The translations under genes were made by a program, and so were the position numbers. Below the pieces are notes generated by a model. The model saw only the letters and a list, made by a program, of their open reading frames with translations, ran no database searches and was not told the DNA's origin. A stretch of DNA of 64,000 nt from Marinomonas polaris DSM 16579 (GTDB lineage Bacteria > Pseudomonadota > Gammaproteobacteria > Pseudomonadales > Marinomonadaceae), in the NCBI RefSeq assembly GCF_900129155.1, contig NZ_FQVF01000014.1:1-64000 (forward strand), given 5' to 3'. Below, piece by piece: positions 42,493 to 51,202 of the stretch (the first letter of the stretch is position 1; each line of letters opens with the position of its first letter).

Positions 42493-43446
42493 ATGTCTTC
42501 TAATCGAGCTTTACCGCCGCTGAAATCTTTGCAGGCGTTTCGTTATGCGGCGCAGACGTTGAGCTTTAAAAAGGCGGCGGAGTCTCTTTTTGTGACGCAG
42601 GCGGCGGTGAGTCAGCAGATCAAAACTTTGGAGCAGGCGTTGAGTGTTGAGTTGTTTGAACGACACACTCGCCAAGTGGTGCTGACGTCGGAAGGGCAGT
42701 ATTTGTTTGACTACGTTGAGAGGGCATTTGGTTTATTGGAAGAAGGTGTGAAAGGCATTATGGAAGATCCTACGCCCAATACCTTGGTGATTAGTTCGGT
42801 GCCGTCGTTTTCGAGTCGTTGGTTGGTGTCGCGTTTGGGTGGGTTTCAATCGCAAGAGCCGGAGATTAACCTTCGCCTAAGTCCGAGTATTGATTTATCG
42901 ACTTTTACTGATAGTGATTTGGATTTGTGTATTCGCTTAGGTCGAGGTGAATATGCGGGGCTGAAATCGCAATTGTTATTCAGGGAACATTTGGTGCTGG
43001 TTTGCCATCCTTCGATAATTAATCTGGACCAGCCAATTAAGGCGCAGTTAATCAATATTCCGATTATTACTGATACTGGGCCAGATGTTCGGCATGTATG
43101 GCCTGTGTTGCAGCGGTTTTTGGATCTTTACGATATGCCGATGAAATCGCATTTGCATGTGGCGGATTCGACTTCCTTGGTGGAGGCGTTGTTGTCTCAA
43201 CAAGGTTTGGCAATGATGCGTTATGGTTTGGTGTATGAGCTAATTGAGAAGGGGCAGTTGATTTCTCCGCTGCCTATTTATATGAAGTCGCAGTATGACT
43301 TTTATCTTGTTGCGCCTGCGCCGCATTTTAAGTATCAAAAGGTGATGACGTTCAAACGCTGGATTGAAGATGAGGTAAAGGTGATTGATTCCTCTTGGAA
43401 GGCGTATTTGAAAAATAACCCTGATATGGAAGAGGTTAAAGTGTAG
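42493..43446 (+). CDS. LysR-family regulator, GcvA-like
   Basis: The protein is 317 residues from the ATG at 42493 (AAAAGG eight bases ahead); a GTG three codons upstream is less likely. An N-terminal winged helix-turn-helix (LKSLQAFRYAAQTLSFKKAAE, then AAVSQQIKTLEQAL) and a C-terminal substrate-binding domain are present. It is divergent from the DUF1127 gene, the arrangement seen in several marine gammaproteobacteria, which suggests regulation of that gene. The inducer is unknown. Confidence 0.88.
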   Translation: MSSNRALPPLKSLQAFRYAAQTLSFKKAAESLFVTQAAVSQQIKTLEQALSVELFERHTRQVVLTSEGQYLFDYVERAFGLLEEGVKGIMEDPTPNTLVISSVPSFSSRWLVSRLGGFQSQEPEINLRLSPSIDLSTFTDSDLDLCIRLGRGEYAGLKSQLLFREHLVLVCHPSIINLDQPIKAQLINIPIITDTGPDVRHVWPVLQRFLDLYDMPMKSHLHVADSTSLVEALLSQQGLAMMRYGLVYELIEKGQLISPLPIYMKSQYDFYLVAPAPHFKYQKVMTFKRWIEDEVKVIDSSWKAYLKNNPDMEEVKV

Positions 43447-43481
43447 TTTTAATTCATTGCTATCTAGAATTTATCCTTGCT

Positions 43482-43800
43482 AAGGAATATGCGATAAAGT
43501 CAGCAGCATGAGATAGTTTTGCTGACTCAGTCCTATGAAGCCTTCTTTCTGATATGAACCAACTCTCCTTCGCAGACACTGAATTTACTAATAAATGCCG
43601 CAAGACCCGAAAAGAGCTCTTTCTCCGAAGAAAGGGTGAGTTAATTTAATTCCTTGGCGGCAGCTTCGCAAATTGAACCCTTTTATCCAAAAGCTGGCTA
43701 TGGCCGTCATCTATACCGGCTCGCCAGGATGCTACGTATTCACTTTATGCAGAACTGGAACAACATGGGTGATCCAGCTATGGAAGACTGTTTACGATAA
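43482..43800 (+). mobile_element. Decayed IS5-family element, left copy
   Basis: The end TAAGGAATATGCGATAA at 43482 is matched in inverted orientation at 51118. A transposase start follows at 43554 (MNQLSFADTEFTNK). After a frameshift it continues with [17 protein letters not shown] and [20 protein letters not shown], the conserved N-terminal part of IS5 transposases. It breaks off at a TAA at 43798-43800. Most of the gene and its C-terminus are lost, so it cannot encode an active transposase. Together with the following 178 bases this makes up the gap 43447-43978. Confidence 0.82.
43554..43800 (+). pseudogene. IS5-family transposase, N-terminal remnant with a frameshift
   Basis: See the mobile element entry: the N-terminal domain resembles IS5 transposases, with a stop after KGELI and continuation in another frame to a second stop at 43798-43800. 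No DDE catalytic part remains. Confidence 0.8.
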
Positions 43801-43833
43801 TCGCTCAAATCAATGGTAGGTTGAAGTGCAAAG

Positions 43834-43869
43834 AAATGTAACAAGGATGCTTTGTTACATGCTTTTTTT
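43834..43869 (+). terminator. Terminator-like hairpin before the sucrose operon
   Basis: The stem ATGTAACAA/TTGTTACAT has a six-base loop, followed by GCTTTTTTTC. Rho-independent type. It separates the IS remnant from the LacI gene and may reduce readthrough from the IS. Confidence 0.65.
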
Positions 43870-43978
43870 CAGTATTTTACTGATTTTTTTGTGTTGTTCA
43901 CCATTATGCTTCTAATCAGGCTATACAATTTTAGCTAAGCGTTTTTATAATCTTTTAAATATAAAAAAAGGTATTTTT

Positions 43979-44962
43979 ATGTCCACGGTTCGAATTATTG
44001 CTCGTCATACTGGTTTTTCAATTGCAACCATTTCAAGAGCGATTAATGAACCTAATAAAGTTTCGGTAGAAACCCTTGCAGTTGTTAGAAATGCAATGCA
44101 AGAACTAAACTATGAAAAAAAGGAAAAAATTAAAAAAAAGAGCAATATTTTTGGTGTTATTTTTCCCAATATCTCTAATCCTTTTTTTTCAGAATTATTA
44201 GGAGTTCTAGAGAATGAGGCGTTTCATAATGGACGATGTATTCTTTTTTTTAATAGCCGTCATAATCTACACCAAGAAAAAATTGCTTTAGCTGAGTGTA
44301 AAAGTCATGGGGTTGACGGTGTTTTTTTAGTTCCTCATTCAACATCGCCGGAGTATTTACAAACAATTAAAAACCTTCCATTTCCAACAGTATTACTAAC
44401 ACAAACATCTCCCTGCCTTCCTAGCGTTGGTGTTGATCATATTGAGGGAGGGCGTTTAGTGGCCGATCACTTTTTTTCTTCTGGTCATAACAAGATTGGA
44501 TATATAGGTCCAATCTCTAAACAGGAAGGGAAGTATATTGGTTTTATAAATAGGCTTAATGAACTTGGTATTAATATTAGTGAAGAATTTCAATTCAATG
44601 CTGTGGAAGGGACTTTTCTGAAAGGATTTATTAATAGTTGTATAGATGAGAATCAAAATTTAAAGATATCTGCTTTATTTTGTATGAATGATATGGTGGC
44701 GCAAAAAGTAATTGAAATATTGACGGAATTTGGATTTGTTATTCCAAAAGATCTTGTGGTTGTTGGTTTTGATAACACTTTTACTTCAAGGATACTGGGA
44801 ATAACAAGTGTTTCTCAGCCGATGCAAGAAATTGCACACGTTGGTTTTCAAGAAATGCTCGATTTGATAAAAGAAAATAAAAAATTTGAAAATTATTCTG
44901 CGCAATTATTATTGCCTAGATTGGTGCTAAGAGAAAGTTCTCTTCAATTAAAAAGGAAATAA
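43979..44962 (+). CDS. LacI-family transcriptional regulator of the sucrose/fructan operon
   Basis: The 327-residue protein has a LacI helix-turn-helix at the start (TVRIIARHTGFSIATISRAI, then NEPNKVS). The rest is a sugar-binding core with IFGVIFPNISNPFFSELLGV and VVGFDNTFTSRILGITSVSQ. It is AT-rich, like its neighbours. It lies two bases before the binding-protein gene and should repress the operon until a sugar ligand is bound. It is probably in one transcript with the transport genes. Confidence 0.9.
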   Translation: MSTVRIIARHTGFSIATISRAINEPNKVSVETLAVVRNAMQELNYEKKEKIKKKSNIFGVIFPNISNPFFSELLGVLENEAFHNGRCILFFNSRHNLHQEKIALAECKSHGVDGVFLVPHSTSPEYLQTIKNLPFPTVLLTQTSPCLPSVGVDHIEGGRLVADHFFSSGHNKIGYIGPISKQEGKYIGFINRLNELGINISEEFQFNAVEGTFLKGFINSCIDENQNLKISALFCMNDMVAQKVIEILTEFGFVIPKDLVVVGFDNTFTSRILGITSVSQPMQEIAHVGFQEMLDLIKENKKFENYSAQLLLPRLVLRESSLQLKRK

Positions 44963-44964
44963 AA

Positions 44965-46236
44965 ATGAAAAAAATAAAAATTCCATTATTAACTGGACTT
45001 TTAGCGTTAACTGCCTCTGATTTTCTACAAGCGAAGCAAGTAACTGCTTGGGTTATTGATGGTGAATCAGAACGCCAATACTTTGTACAAATGGAAAAGG
45101 ATTTTAATGAAAAATTTGCAGGGCAAGATGTTTCGCTAAAAATTCAACCCATACCTTCTTATGACGATGCAATCCGAGCTGCTTGGATGTCAAATGACTT
45201 ACCTGATGTGGTAATGGTTGATGGTCCAAACATGGCCAACTACATTTGGTCAGGTATGTTACAACCTATTGGTAATATGCTGGATAAAGAGGTGCTTGAA
45301 CAAATTTTACCCGGTGTGAGAGCTCAAGGAACTTATAGTCCAGATAACAAGATCTATATGTTAAGCCAAGGTGACTCATCGGTTTTGTTGTGGGGAAATA
45401 AAAAGTATTTAGACAAGGCGGGTATCGTTGCTCCTCAAACAATTGAGGATGCTTGGGATTACGACCAATTTACTGAGGTGTTGAAAAAGTTATCTAAAGT
45501 TGATGGCGTGAAATGGCCCCTTGATTTTAAATTAGGCAATGGTGGGGAGTGGAATACTTATGGTTATTATCCCTTCATTAAATCCGCTGGTGGAGACATT
45601 ATCAATCAAAAAACCTGGAAAGCAGACGGAACAATTAATAGCAAAGAAACCAAATCCGCTATCAATAAAATGAAAAGCTGGATAGATAGTGGCTATATTG
45701 TTCCTGCGACCGCTGGAGATAACCGTTTTTTTGGTGATAAAACAGCTGCTTTGTCTTGGGTAGGTAACTGGATGTGGCGTTCTCATTCGCAAGCATTAGG
45801 CGATGACCTTGTTTTAATTCCAGCTCCTAGGTTTGGTGAGCATTCGTATGCACCAAATGGTGGTTGGGGATGGGCTGTGCCATCTTCATCAAACAATACA
45901 AAAGATATTACTACTTTTTTAAACTTTGTGTTGTCGGCTGATCAAGTTGCGAAGTGGAGTACTGCTACTGGTTATATCCCTGCTCGTCGAGATTCAATAA
46001 AAATGACACCAATGTTTGCTGAAGGTGGTAAGGCTGAAATGTTAGCCTTGCAAGCACAAGAAATTGCAGTAGTACGCCCAGTACATCCAGCCTATCCGGT
46101 CATTACCAGTGAGTTTGGTAAAGCGCTAAAGAATATTTTCGAAGGTGCAGATATAGATACCGCATTAAATCGGGCTGCGATGGCGATTGATGATGATATC
46201 GAAGACAACATGAATTACCCACCATTTGATAAATAA
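44965..46236 (+). CDS. Sugar ABC transporter substrate-binding protein (sucrose/fructan operon)
   Basis: The 423-residue family 1 binding protein has a signal peptide (MKKIKIPLLTGLLALTASDF...). The body has DVVMVDGPNMANYIWSGMLQ, AALSWVGNWMWRSHSQ and GGWGWAVPSSSNN, typical of CUT1 sugar receptors. GH32 follows in the operon, so a fructoside such as sucrose is the likely substrate. It is followed by a hairpin at 46247-46269. Confidence 0.88.
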   Translation: MKKIKIPLLTGLLALTASDFLQAKQVTAWVIDGESERQYFVQMEKDFNEKFAGQDVSLKIQPIPSYDDAIRAAWMSNDLPDVVMVDGPNMANYIWSGMLQPIGNMLDKEVLEQILPGVRAQGTYSPDNKIYMLSQGDSSVLLWGNKKYLDKAGIVAPQTIEDAWDYDQFTEVLKKLSKVDGVKWPLDFKLGNGGEWNTYGYYPFIKSAGGDIINQKTWKADGTINSKETKSAINKMKSWIDSGYIVPATAGDNRFFGDKTAALSWVGNWMWRSHSQALGDDLVLIPAPRFGEHSYAPNGGWGWAVPSSSNNTKDITTFLNFVLSADQVAKWSTATGYIPARRDSIKMTPMFAEGGKAEMLALQAQEIAVVRPVHPAYPVITSEFGKALKNIFEGADIDTALNRAAMAIDDDIEDNMNYPPFDK

Positions 46237-46246
46237 CATTTAAATT

Positions 46247-46269
46247 GTTGGCAATATTTTATTGCCAAC
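46247..46269 (+). terminator. Intercistronic hairpin after the binding-protein gene
   Basis: Stem GTTGGCAATA/TATTGCCAAC with a three-base loop, 10 bases after the stop. It should stabilise or partly attenuate the transcript so the binding protein exceeds the permeases. Confidence 0.6.
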
Positions 46270-46298
46270 TTCCTTTTTAAATTTCACGGACACCTATT

Positions 46299-47174
46299 AT
46301 GAAAAGTTATAAACGCTTTTTACCTGAAGTGGGGATGCTATTGCCTGCGATTATATTAATGGTTGTTTTTATTTTTATTCCATTTTTCTTGTCAGGGTAT
46401 TTTTCATTCACTAACGAGAGATTAATGCCGAGGCCGATTCCAACACAATGGATAGGGTTAAGAAATTACGAACGTATACTGGCCGATAGTGAGTTTTGGA
46501 TGTCAGTAAAAAATACACTTTATTTTGCTATTGTTGTTATTCCAATTCAATTGAGTTTGTCGTTAGCGTCTGCAATTTTATTAAACAGTAAACTTAAGTT
46601 TATTGCTGTCTTTAGAGGTATTACTATTTTACCAATACTGACCCCTATCACCGTTATTGTTGTAATTTGGGCTGCTATTTTTCAAACGCCAGATGGATTA
46701 TTAAATGGAATTTATCAATGGTTAACTGGCACTTATGATTACATCGATTGGTTAGGTGATGAAACAATCGCAATGTTATCCATTGTTATTTTATCAATTT
46801 GGGCTTCGTTTCCATTTCAAATGTTAATCTACTTAGCTGGTTTACAAGAGATTCCAAAAGATCGTTATGAGGCAGCAGAGATTGATGGTTTTAATAAATG
46901 GCAGCAGTTTAGATATATCACTTTTCCTGGTTTGAGAAATACCAATATCTTTGTGGTAATCATTACCACAATTGGAGCGTTAAGCCTGTTTACTCAAGTG
47001 AATATTTTAACTGGAGGTGGGCCAAATGGTTCTACCACAACCATTATTCAGTATATGTTTAGTAATGGTTTTTCATCTCAAAAAATTGGCTATGCCTCTG
47101 CTGTATCCGTCATATTTTTTATTACAGTTGCCTCACTTGGTTTACTTCAACGTCGTCTAATGAGAAATGAATAG
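46299..47174 (+). CDS. Sugar ABC transporter permease, first (MalF-like)
   Basis: The 291-residue protein has six membrane segments and the EAA loop EAAEIDGFNKWQQFRYITFP near residue 190. It pairs with the next permease, MalF/MalG style. Its ATG is ten bases after a GGACAC-type ribosome site. Part of the AT-rich sucrose/fructan importer. Confidence 0.88.
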   Translation: MKSYKRFLPEVGMLLPAIILMVVFIFIPFFLSGYFSFTNERLMPRPIPTQWIGLRNYERILADSEFWMSVKNTLYFAIVVIPIQLSLSLASAILLNSKLKFIAVFRGITILPILTPITVIVVIWAAIFQTPDGLLNGIYQWLTGTYDYIDWLGDETIAMLSIVILSIWASFPFQMLIYLAGLQEIPKDRYEAAEIDGFNKWQQFRYITFPGLRNTNIFVVIITTIGALSLFTQVNILTGGGPNGSTTTIIQYMFSNGFSSQKIGYASAVSVIFFITVASLGLLQRRLMRNE

Positions 47175-47184
47175 GAATTGAAGA

Positions 47185-48009
47185 ATGCAATATTTTAAGT
47201 ACTTTTTAGCATTTATGCTGTCTATGTTTATTCTGATTCCATTAATGATGGCAGTAACAATTAGTTTAAATCCATCTAATACTGATATTTTGTCGAACAT
47301 GGGGTCTTGGAAAAGTTTTATTCCTCAGGTGTTTTCTTTTGATAACTATCGTGCCGTTTGGTCAGATCCATATCATCCTTTTGGTCTTTATCTATTTAAT
47401 ACATTTTTTATTACTTCAATATCATTAACCTTATCATTGATGGTTAACTCTTGTGCGGCTTTTTCGCTAGCATGGGGGGAGGGGAAATACCGGAAGTATA
47501 TATTAGGTGCAATTATTTCTGTGCTAGCGATTCCCGGAGAAAGTTTAGTTTTACCGCAGTTATTAATGGTAAGTAAAGCCAACCTTGTTGATACCTATAC
47601 AGTACAAATTCTACCGGGACTTGCAAATGCGTTCTTTATATTCTTGTTTTATCAATTTTTCAGCAAGATACCAAAAGATCTCATTGACGCAGCAAGGGTA
47701 GATGGTTTTAGTCTATTTCAAACCTACCTGAAAATTGCTTTACCTTTGTCAAAACCAGTGTGTGTCACTGTTTGTATTTTACATTTTCTAGGTATTTGGA
47801 ATAGTTATCTATGGCCCATTATGGTAACTCGTGGTCCAGAAGTTCGTCCATTATCTGTCGCTATGGCTGCATACTTTGGTAGTAATCAAACTCAATGGGG
47901 TAACGTTATGGCATTTGCTGTTTGCATGGCCATACCTGTCATTATCTTCTTTTTAATTATTCAGCGTCAATTTATCGCTAGTATTACTGGTTCATCTGTT
48001 AAAGGTTAA
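47185..48009 (+). CDS. Sugar ABC transporter permease, second (MalG-like)
   Basis: The 274-residue protein has six membrane segments and an EAA motif DAARVDGFSLFQTYLKIALP near residue 170. It starts 10 bases after the first permease. It belongs to the same CUT1 importer. Confidence 0.88.
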   Translation: MQYFKYFLAFMLSMFILIPLMMAVTISLNPSNTDILSNMGSWKSFIPQVFSFDNYRAVWSDPYHPFGLYLFNTFFITSISLTLSLMVNSCAAFSLAWGEGKYRKYILGAIISVLAIPGESLVLPQLLMVSKANLVDTYTVQILPGLANAFFIFLFYQFFSKIPKDLIDAARVDGFSLFQTYLKIALPLSKPVCVTVCILHFLGIWNSYLWPIMVTRGPEVRPLSVAMAAYFGSNQTQWGNVMAFAVCMAIPVIIFFLIIQRQFIASITGSSVKG

Positions 48010-48014
48010 TTTTA

Positions 48015-49427
48015 ATGTCAAGTAAAAATGATTTATATAGACCCGCGATACATTTCTCTCCCGCCTTTGGTTGGCTTAATGATCCCAATGGTCTGGTTTA
48101 CTCTGAGGGTCAATGGCATATGTTCTACCAGTATTATCCAATGGATACTGTTTGGGGGCCAATGCACTGGGGGCATGCAGTCAGTCAAAACTTGGTAACT
48201 TGGCAGCATTACCCAATCGCTTTGGCTCCTGATGAATTAGGTAATATGTTTTCGGGATCAGCGATTGTTGATAAAGCTAATACAAGTGGTCTTTTTGAGA
48301 AAGAATCTGAGGCTAATTTGGTGGCTTATTATACTGCAAGCTTGCCGAGCTCAGATACTTCGTTGGCTGATTATCAGACGCAGTGTTTAGCCTATAGTGT
48401 TGATCAGGGTTTGAATTGGATAAAGTACGAGCAAAACCCTATTTTAAATAATCCTAAAATAGAGTGTTTCCGTGATCCGAAAGTATTTTGGTTTGAGCAA
48501 GCTAAGCACTGGGTGATGGTGATTACTCATGGACAATCGATTGGTATTTATTACTCTAAAAATATGGTCGACTGGGAATTAAGCTCTGACTTTGGAGCAG
48601 AAGAGGGGCACCATAGTAATGGACCATGGGAATGTCCTGATCTGTTTCCATTGACAGCGCAAAATGGCGTGACTAAATGGATAATGGTTGTCGGTATCGG
48701 CGATGGTTGTTATGCCCCTGGCTCAGGTACGCAATATTTTATTGGTGATTTCGATGGTAAAAAATTTACTAACGATGGCCCTGCTGACAAAGTATTGTGG
48801 ATGGACTATGGACGAGATTATTACGCTACACAAAGTTGGTTTAATGCACCTGATAATAAAAGAATTGCTATTTCTTGGATGAGTAACTGGCGATATGCTC
48901 GTCAAACTGAAACAAAAACATTCCGTGGTATTATGACTTTACCTAGAGAATTTAGTTTGATTCTTAATGAAAGTGGCCATTATATTTTGAGACAGTCGTT
49001 TTATGAATCGGTGTCTTATTTTTTAAATGAAACAATGCCAAATGATAATGTTGGTGTTTTTCGCGTGAAGGGCAAAGTAATGCTTGAAATAGGCGAGGAA
49101 ATTGAAATCAATTTATTTGAAGAAGACTGCCCTCAGTTTATATTCAAGAGGCTTGATGCGAAAACAATTTCTATTATTAATAATCGTCTTTATCTAGGCT
49201 CAGATAAAGTTATGGAAGATGAATTTCCTCATAACTATACCTCGAATATCACTAATGAAAAGTTTGAAAATGATCTTGAAATAATAGTTGATAAAGGCGC
49301 TGTTGAACTTCTTTTCGCTGATGGTACCTTTAGTATGACTCAACTGTATTTCCCCGATAAAATCGAAAATAAAATTCAAATAACTGGCTCTGGTCAATTT
49401 TTATCTATCGCTGAAGATTCCAAATAA
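48015..49427 (+). CDS. Glycoside hydrolase family 32, intracellular sucrose/beta-fructoside hydrolase
   Basis: The 470-residue protein has the GH32 residues in order: nucleophile D23 in WLNDPNGLVY, D154 in the ECFRDPKVFW motif, and acid/base E206 in WECPDLFPL. A C-terminal beta-sandwich follows from about residue 330. No signal peptide is seen, so it should cleave imported sucrose or short fructo-oligosaccharides inside the cell. It may be sucrose hydrolase or a levanase-like enzyme; the substrate is not settled. No fructokinase gene is in the island. Confidence 0.92.
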   Translation: MSSKNDLYRPAIHFSPAFGWLNDPNGLVYSEGQWHMFYQYYPMDTVWGPMHWGHAVSQNLVTWQHYPIALAPDELGNMFSGSAIVDKANTSGLFEKESEANLVAYYTASLPSSDTSLADYQTQCLAYSVDQGLNWIKYEQNPILNNPKIECFRDPKVFWFEQAKHWVMVITHGQSIGIYYSKNMVDWELSSDFGAEEGHHSNGPWECPDLFPLTAQNGVTKWIMVVGIGDGCYAPGSGTQYFIGDFDGKKFTNDGPADKVLWMDYGRDYYATQSWFNAPDNKRIAISWMSNWRYARQTETKTFRGIMTLPREFSLILNESGHYILRQSFYESVSYFLNETMPNDNVGVFRVKGKVMLEIGEEIEINLFEEDCPQFIFKRLDAKTISIINNRLYLGSDKVMEDEFPHNYTSNITNEKFENDLEIIVDKGAVELLFADGTFSMTQLYFPDKIENKIQITGSGQFLSIAEDSK

Positions 49428-49442
49428 TATAAGAGTAATAAT

Positions 49443-50537
49443 ATGTCAAATTTGAAATTAAGTGGAATAAGTAAATCTTTCGATGGCATTAAAACCATTC
49501 ATGATGTTGATCTAGATATTAAAGATGGTGAGTTTGTTGTCTTTGTTGGTCCATCTGGTTGTGGTAAATCTACATTATTAAGATTAATTGCCGGGCTTGA
49601 AAAAGTTACAGAGGGTGAAATTAATATAGGAGGCCGAGTTGTTAATGATTTAGAGCCTTCTAAGCGTGGTATATCTATGGTGTTTCAATCATATGCGCTG
49701 TATCCACACATGACAGTTCGACAAAATATGAGTGTCGGTCTTAAAGTTGCCGGTTTGAAAAAAAGTGAGATTGAAAGAAAAGTTAATGAAGCGGCTAAAA
49801 TTTTACAATTAGATGATTTAATGGAGCGTAAGCCCGCACAATTATCTGGAGGTCAAAGACAGCGTGTTGCTATTGGCCGCTCTATTGTTCGTAATCCAGA
49901 TGTATTCTTATTTGATGAACCGTTATCAAATTTGGATGCCGAGTTGCGTGTAAAGATGCGTTTAGAAATTACTGCATTGCATGAGCAACTTAAAAGCACA
50001 ATGATCTATGTTACTCATGATCAAGTTGAAGCAATGACTATGGCCGATAAAATCGTCGTATTAAAAGAGGGTAGAGTCGTGCAAGTTGGTTCTCCTCTGG
50101 AATTATATAATAATCCAGTTAATCAATTTGTTGGCGGTTTTATAGGCTCACCAAGAATGAATTTCATTGCTGCTTCTTTTCATAAACAAGAAGGCAAGAA
50201 TATTACATTAAAAACAAAGACTGGTGAAAATGTTGACTTTGCCCTGGACACGGATACGACACTAAAAAATGATCCCCTATCAATCGGCATTCGTCCTGAA
50301 CATATTGCGTTAGGAAATAAATATTCAGTCAAAATTAGGCTAAAAATAAAGGCTATCGAATTGCTTGGAGGGACAAGTTATGTTCATGGAAGTCAAGCAA
50401 ATGGTGAAGACTTAATTATTGAAATAAAATCAGAGAATATGCTAGAACGTCATAAAGAATATGATTTCTCTTTTTGTCCTTCACGATGCCATGTTTTTGA
50501 CCATTTAGGTAATGTAATTAAACTTGCTAGAAATTAA
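49443..50537 (+). CDS. Sugar ABC transporter ATPase, MalK type (sucrose/fructan operon)
   Basis: The 364-residue ATPase has Walker A GPSGCGKST, signature LSGGQRQRVAIGRS, Walker B FLFDEPLSNLD and the switch histidine in YVTHDQVEAMT, with the C-terminal MalK regulatory domain. It is the last gene of the island operon, 15 bases after the GH32 gene. It closely resembles the arabinoside ATPase at 18865-19965, but is more AT-rich. Confidence 0.92.
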   Translation: MSNLKLSGISKSFDGIKTIHDVDLDIKDGEFVVFVGPSGCGKSTLLRLIAGLEKVTEGEINIGGRVVNDLEPSKRGISMVFQSYALYPHMTVRQNMSVGLKVAGLKKSEIERKVNEAAKILQLDDLMERKPAQLSGGQRQRVAIGRSIVRNPDVFLFDEPLSNLDAELRVKMRLEITALHEQLKSTMIYVTHDQVEAMTMADKIVVLKEGRVVQVGSPLELYNNPVNQFVGGFIGSPRMNFIAASFHKQEGKNITLKTKTGENVDFALDTDTTLKNDPLSIGIRPEHIALGNKYSVKIRLKIKAIELLGGTSYVHGSQANGEDLIIEIKSENMLERHKEYDFSFCPSRCHVFDHLGNVIKLARN

Positions 50538-50651
50538 TTTTATTTGAAGTAGATGGCGAAAGTGATTTGCTTCTTTTTCTCTGAGGCAAACCAAGGTAGT
50601 TAGGGAACATGGGATCAAGCCTGGTTGCTTTCCAATAAGCTATTTCATACA

Positions 50652-50692
50652 GTTCGATGTATTCTAAAATGTAGTTTTAGAATACATCGAAC
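50652..50692. terminator. Perfect 18-base hairpin downstream of the sucrose operon
   Basis: The arm GTTCGATGTATTCTAAAA at 50652-50669 and its exact complement at 50675-50692 have a five-base loop (TGTAG). It lies 114 bases after the ATPase stop, before the IS remnant. It lacks a long U-tract, so it could be a terminator or part of an old mobile element end. Confidence 0.5.
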
Positions 50693-50741
50693 GCTTACTT
50701 AGGGCGTTAGCACCTAAATTCCCTTTCATTTTACGGATTAA

Positions 50742-51060
50742 CCTGTTGCAGAGCGCATCAGCTGGTCAAGTCGTAGCAGATCTTTAAAAGCAAAAAGACC
50801 GCAAGTTTATTGTCATTTTAAAATAAGCCTTTATAGACTGCTTTTCTAAAGCCGAATAGGCATTTCAGTATTCTAAACATATACTTAACTTTCGCTCGGA
50901 TGCTCGCTTTTAAGTACTCAGTTCCGGTTTTTGGTTGAGCTAGCGGCTCCGATGATCGTCGCATCAACGGTCGATCGTTTCTTAAAGTAAGTGCCCGAGT
51001 CAGACAAGTCACTCGTTTACTCCTATAAAGAGCGTACGACTATGCTTTTCGGAGAGAAGG
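50742..51060 (-). pseudogene. IS5-family transposase, C-terminal remnant
   Basis: The sequence has several frames joined by small indels. KASIRAKVKYMFRILKCLFG resembles the end of IS5 transposases, where a YREK-like region carries the last acidic catalytic residue; here the reading is broken, so no active enzyme is expected. Confidence 0.75.
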
Positions 51061-51118
51061 CTTCACAGGAGTGAGTAAGCAAAACTATTTCATACTGCTG
51101 ACTTATCGCATATTCCCT
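50742..51118 (-). mobile_element. Decayed IS5-family element, right copy (inverted)
   Basis: On the minus strand from 51118 the end reads TAGGGAATATGCGATAAGTC, almost identical to the left copy, and the shared 5' leader goes on for about 75 bases. The middle is deleted. The C-terminal transposase part follows: KKRSTVDATIIGA (after a frame change), KASIRAKVKYMFRILKCLFG, FRKAVYKGLFKNDNKLAV, and in a further frame RLDQLMRSATG with a stop near 50742. It is inverted relative to the left copy. The rest of the gap 50538-51202 holds the hairpin at 50652 and nothing else I can name. Confidence 0.8.
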
Positions 51119-51202
51119 AGGGTGTAGATTATTTTTTAGGAAAAAAGCGGCGAATTTGTTACAGTCTGTCGTTAGTTAAAAATAAGGTAGCACCTCTGTA
51201 TT

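Noticed and set aside
50538..50650. Possible fragment of a further sugar gene (for example a fructokinase) after the ATPase gene
   Set aside because: Short frames with stops and no recognisable fructokinase motif.
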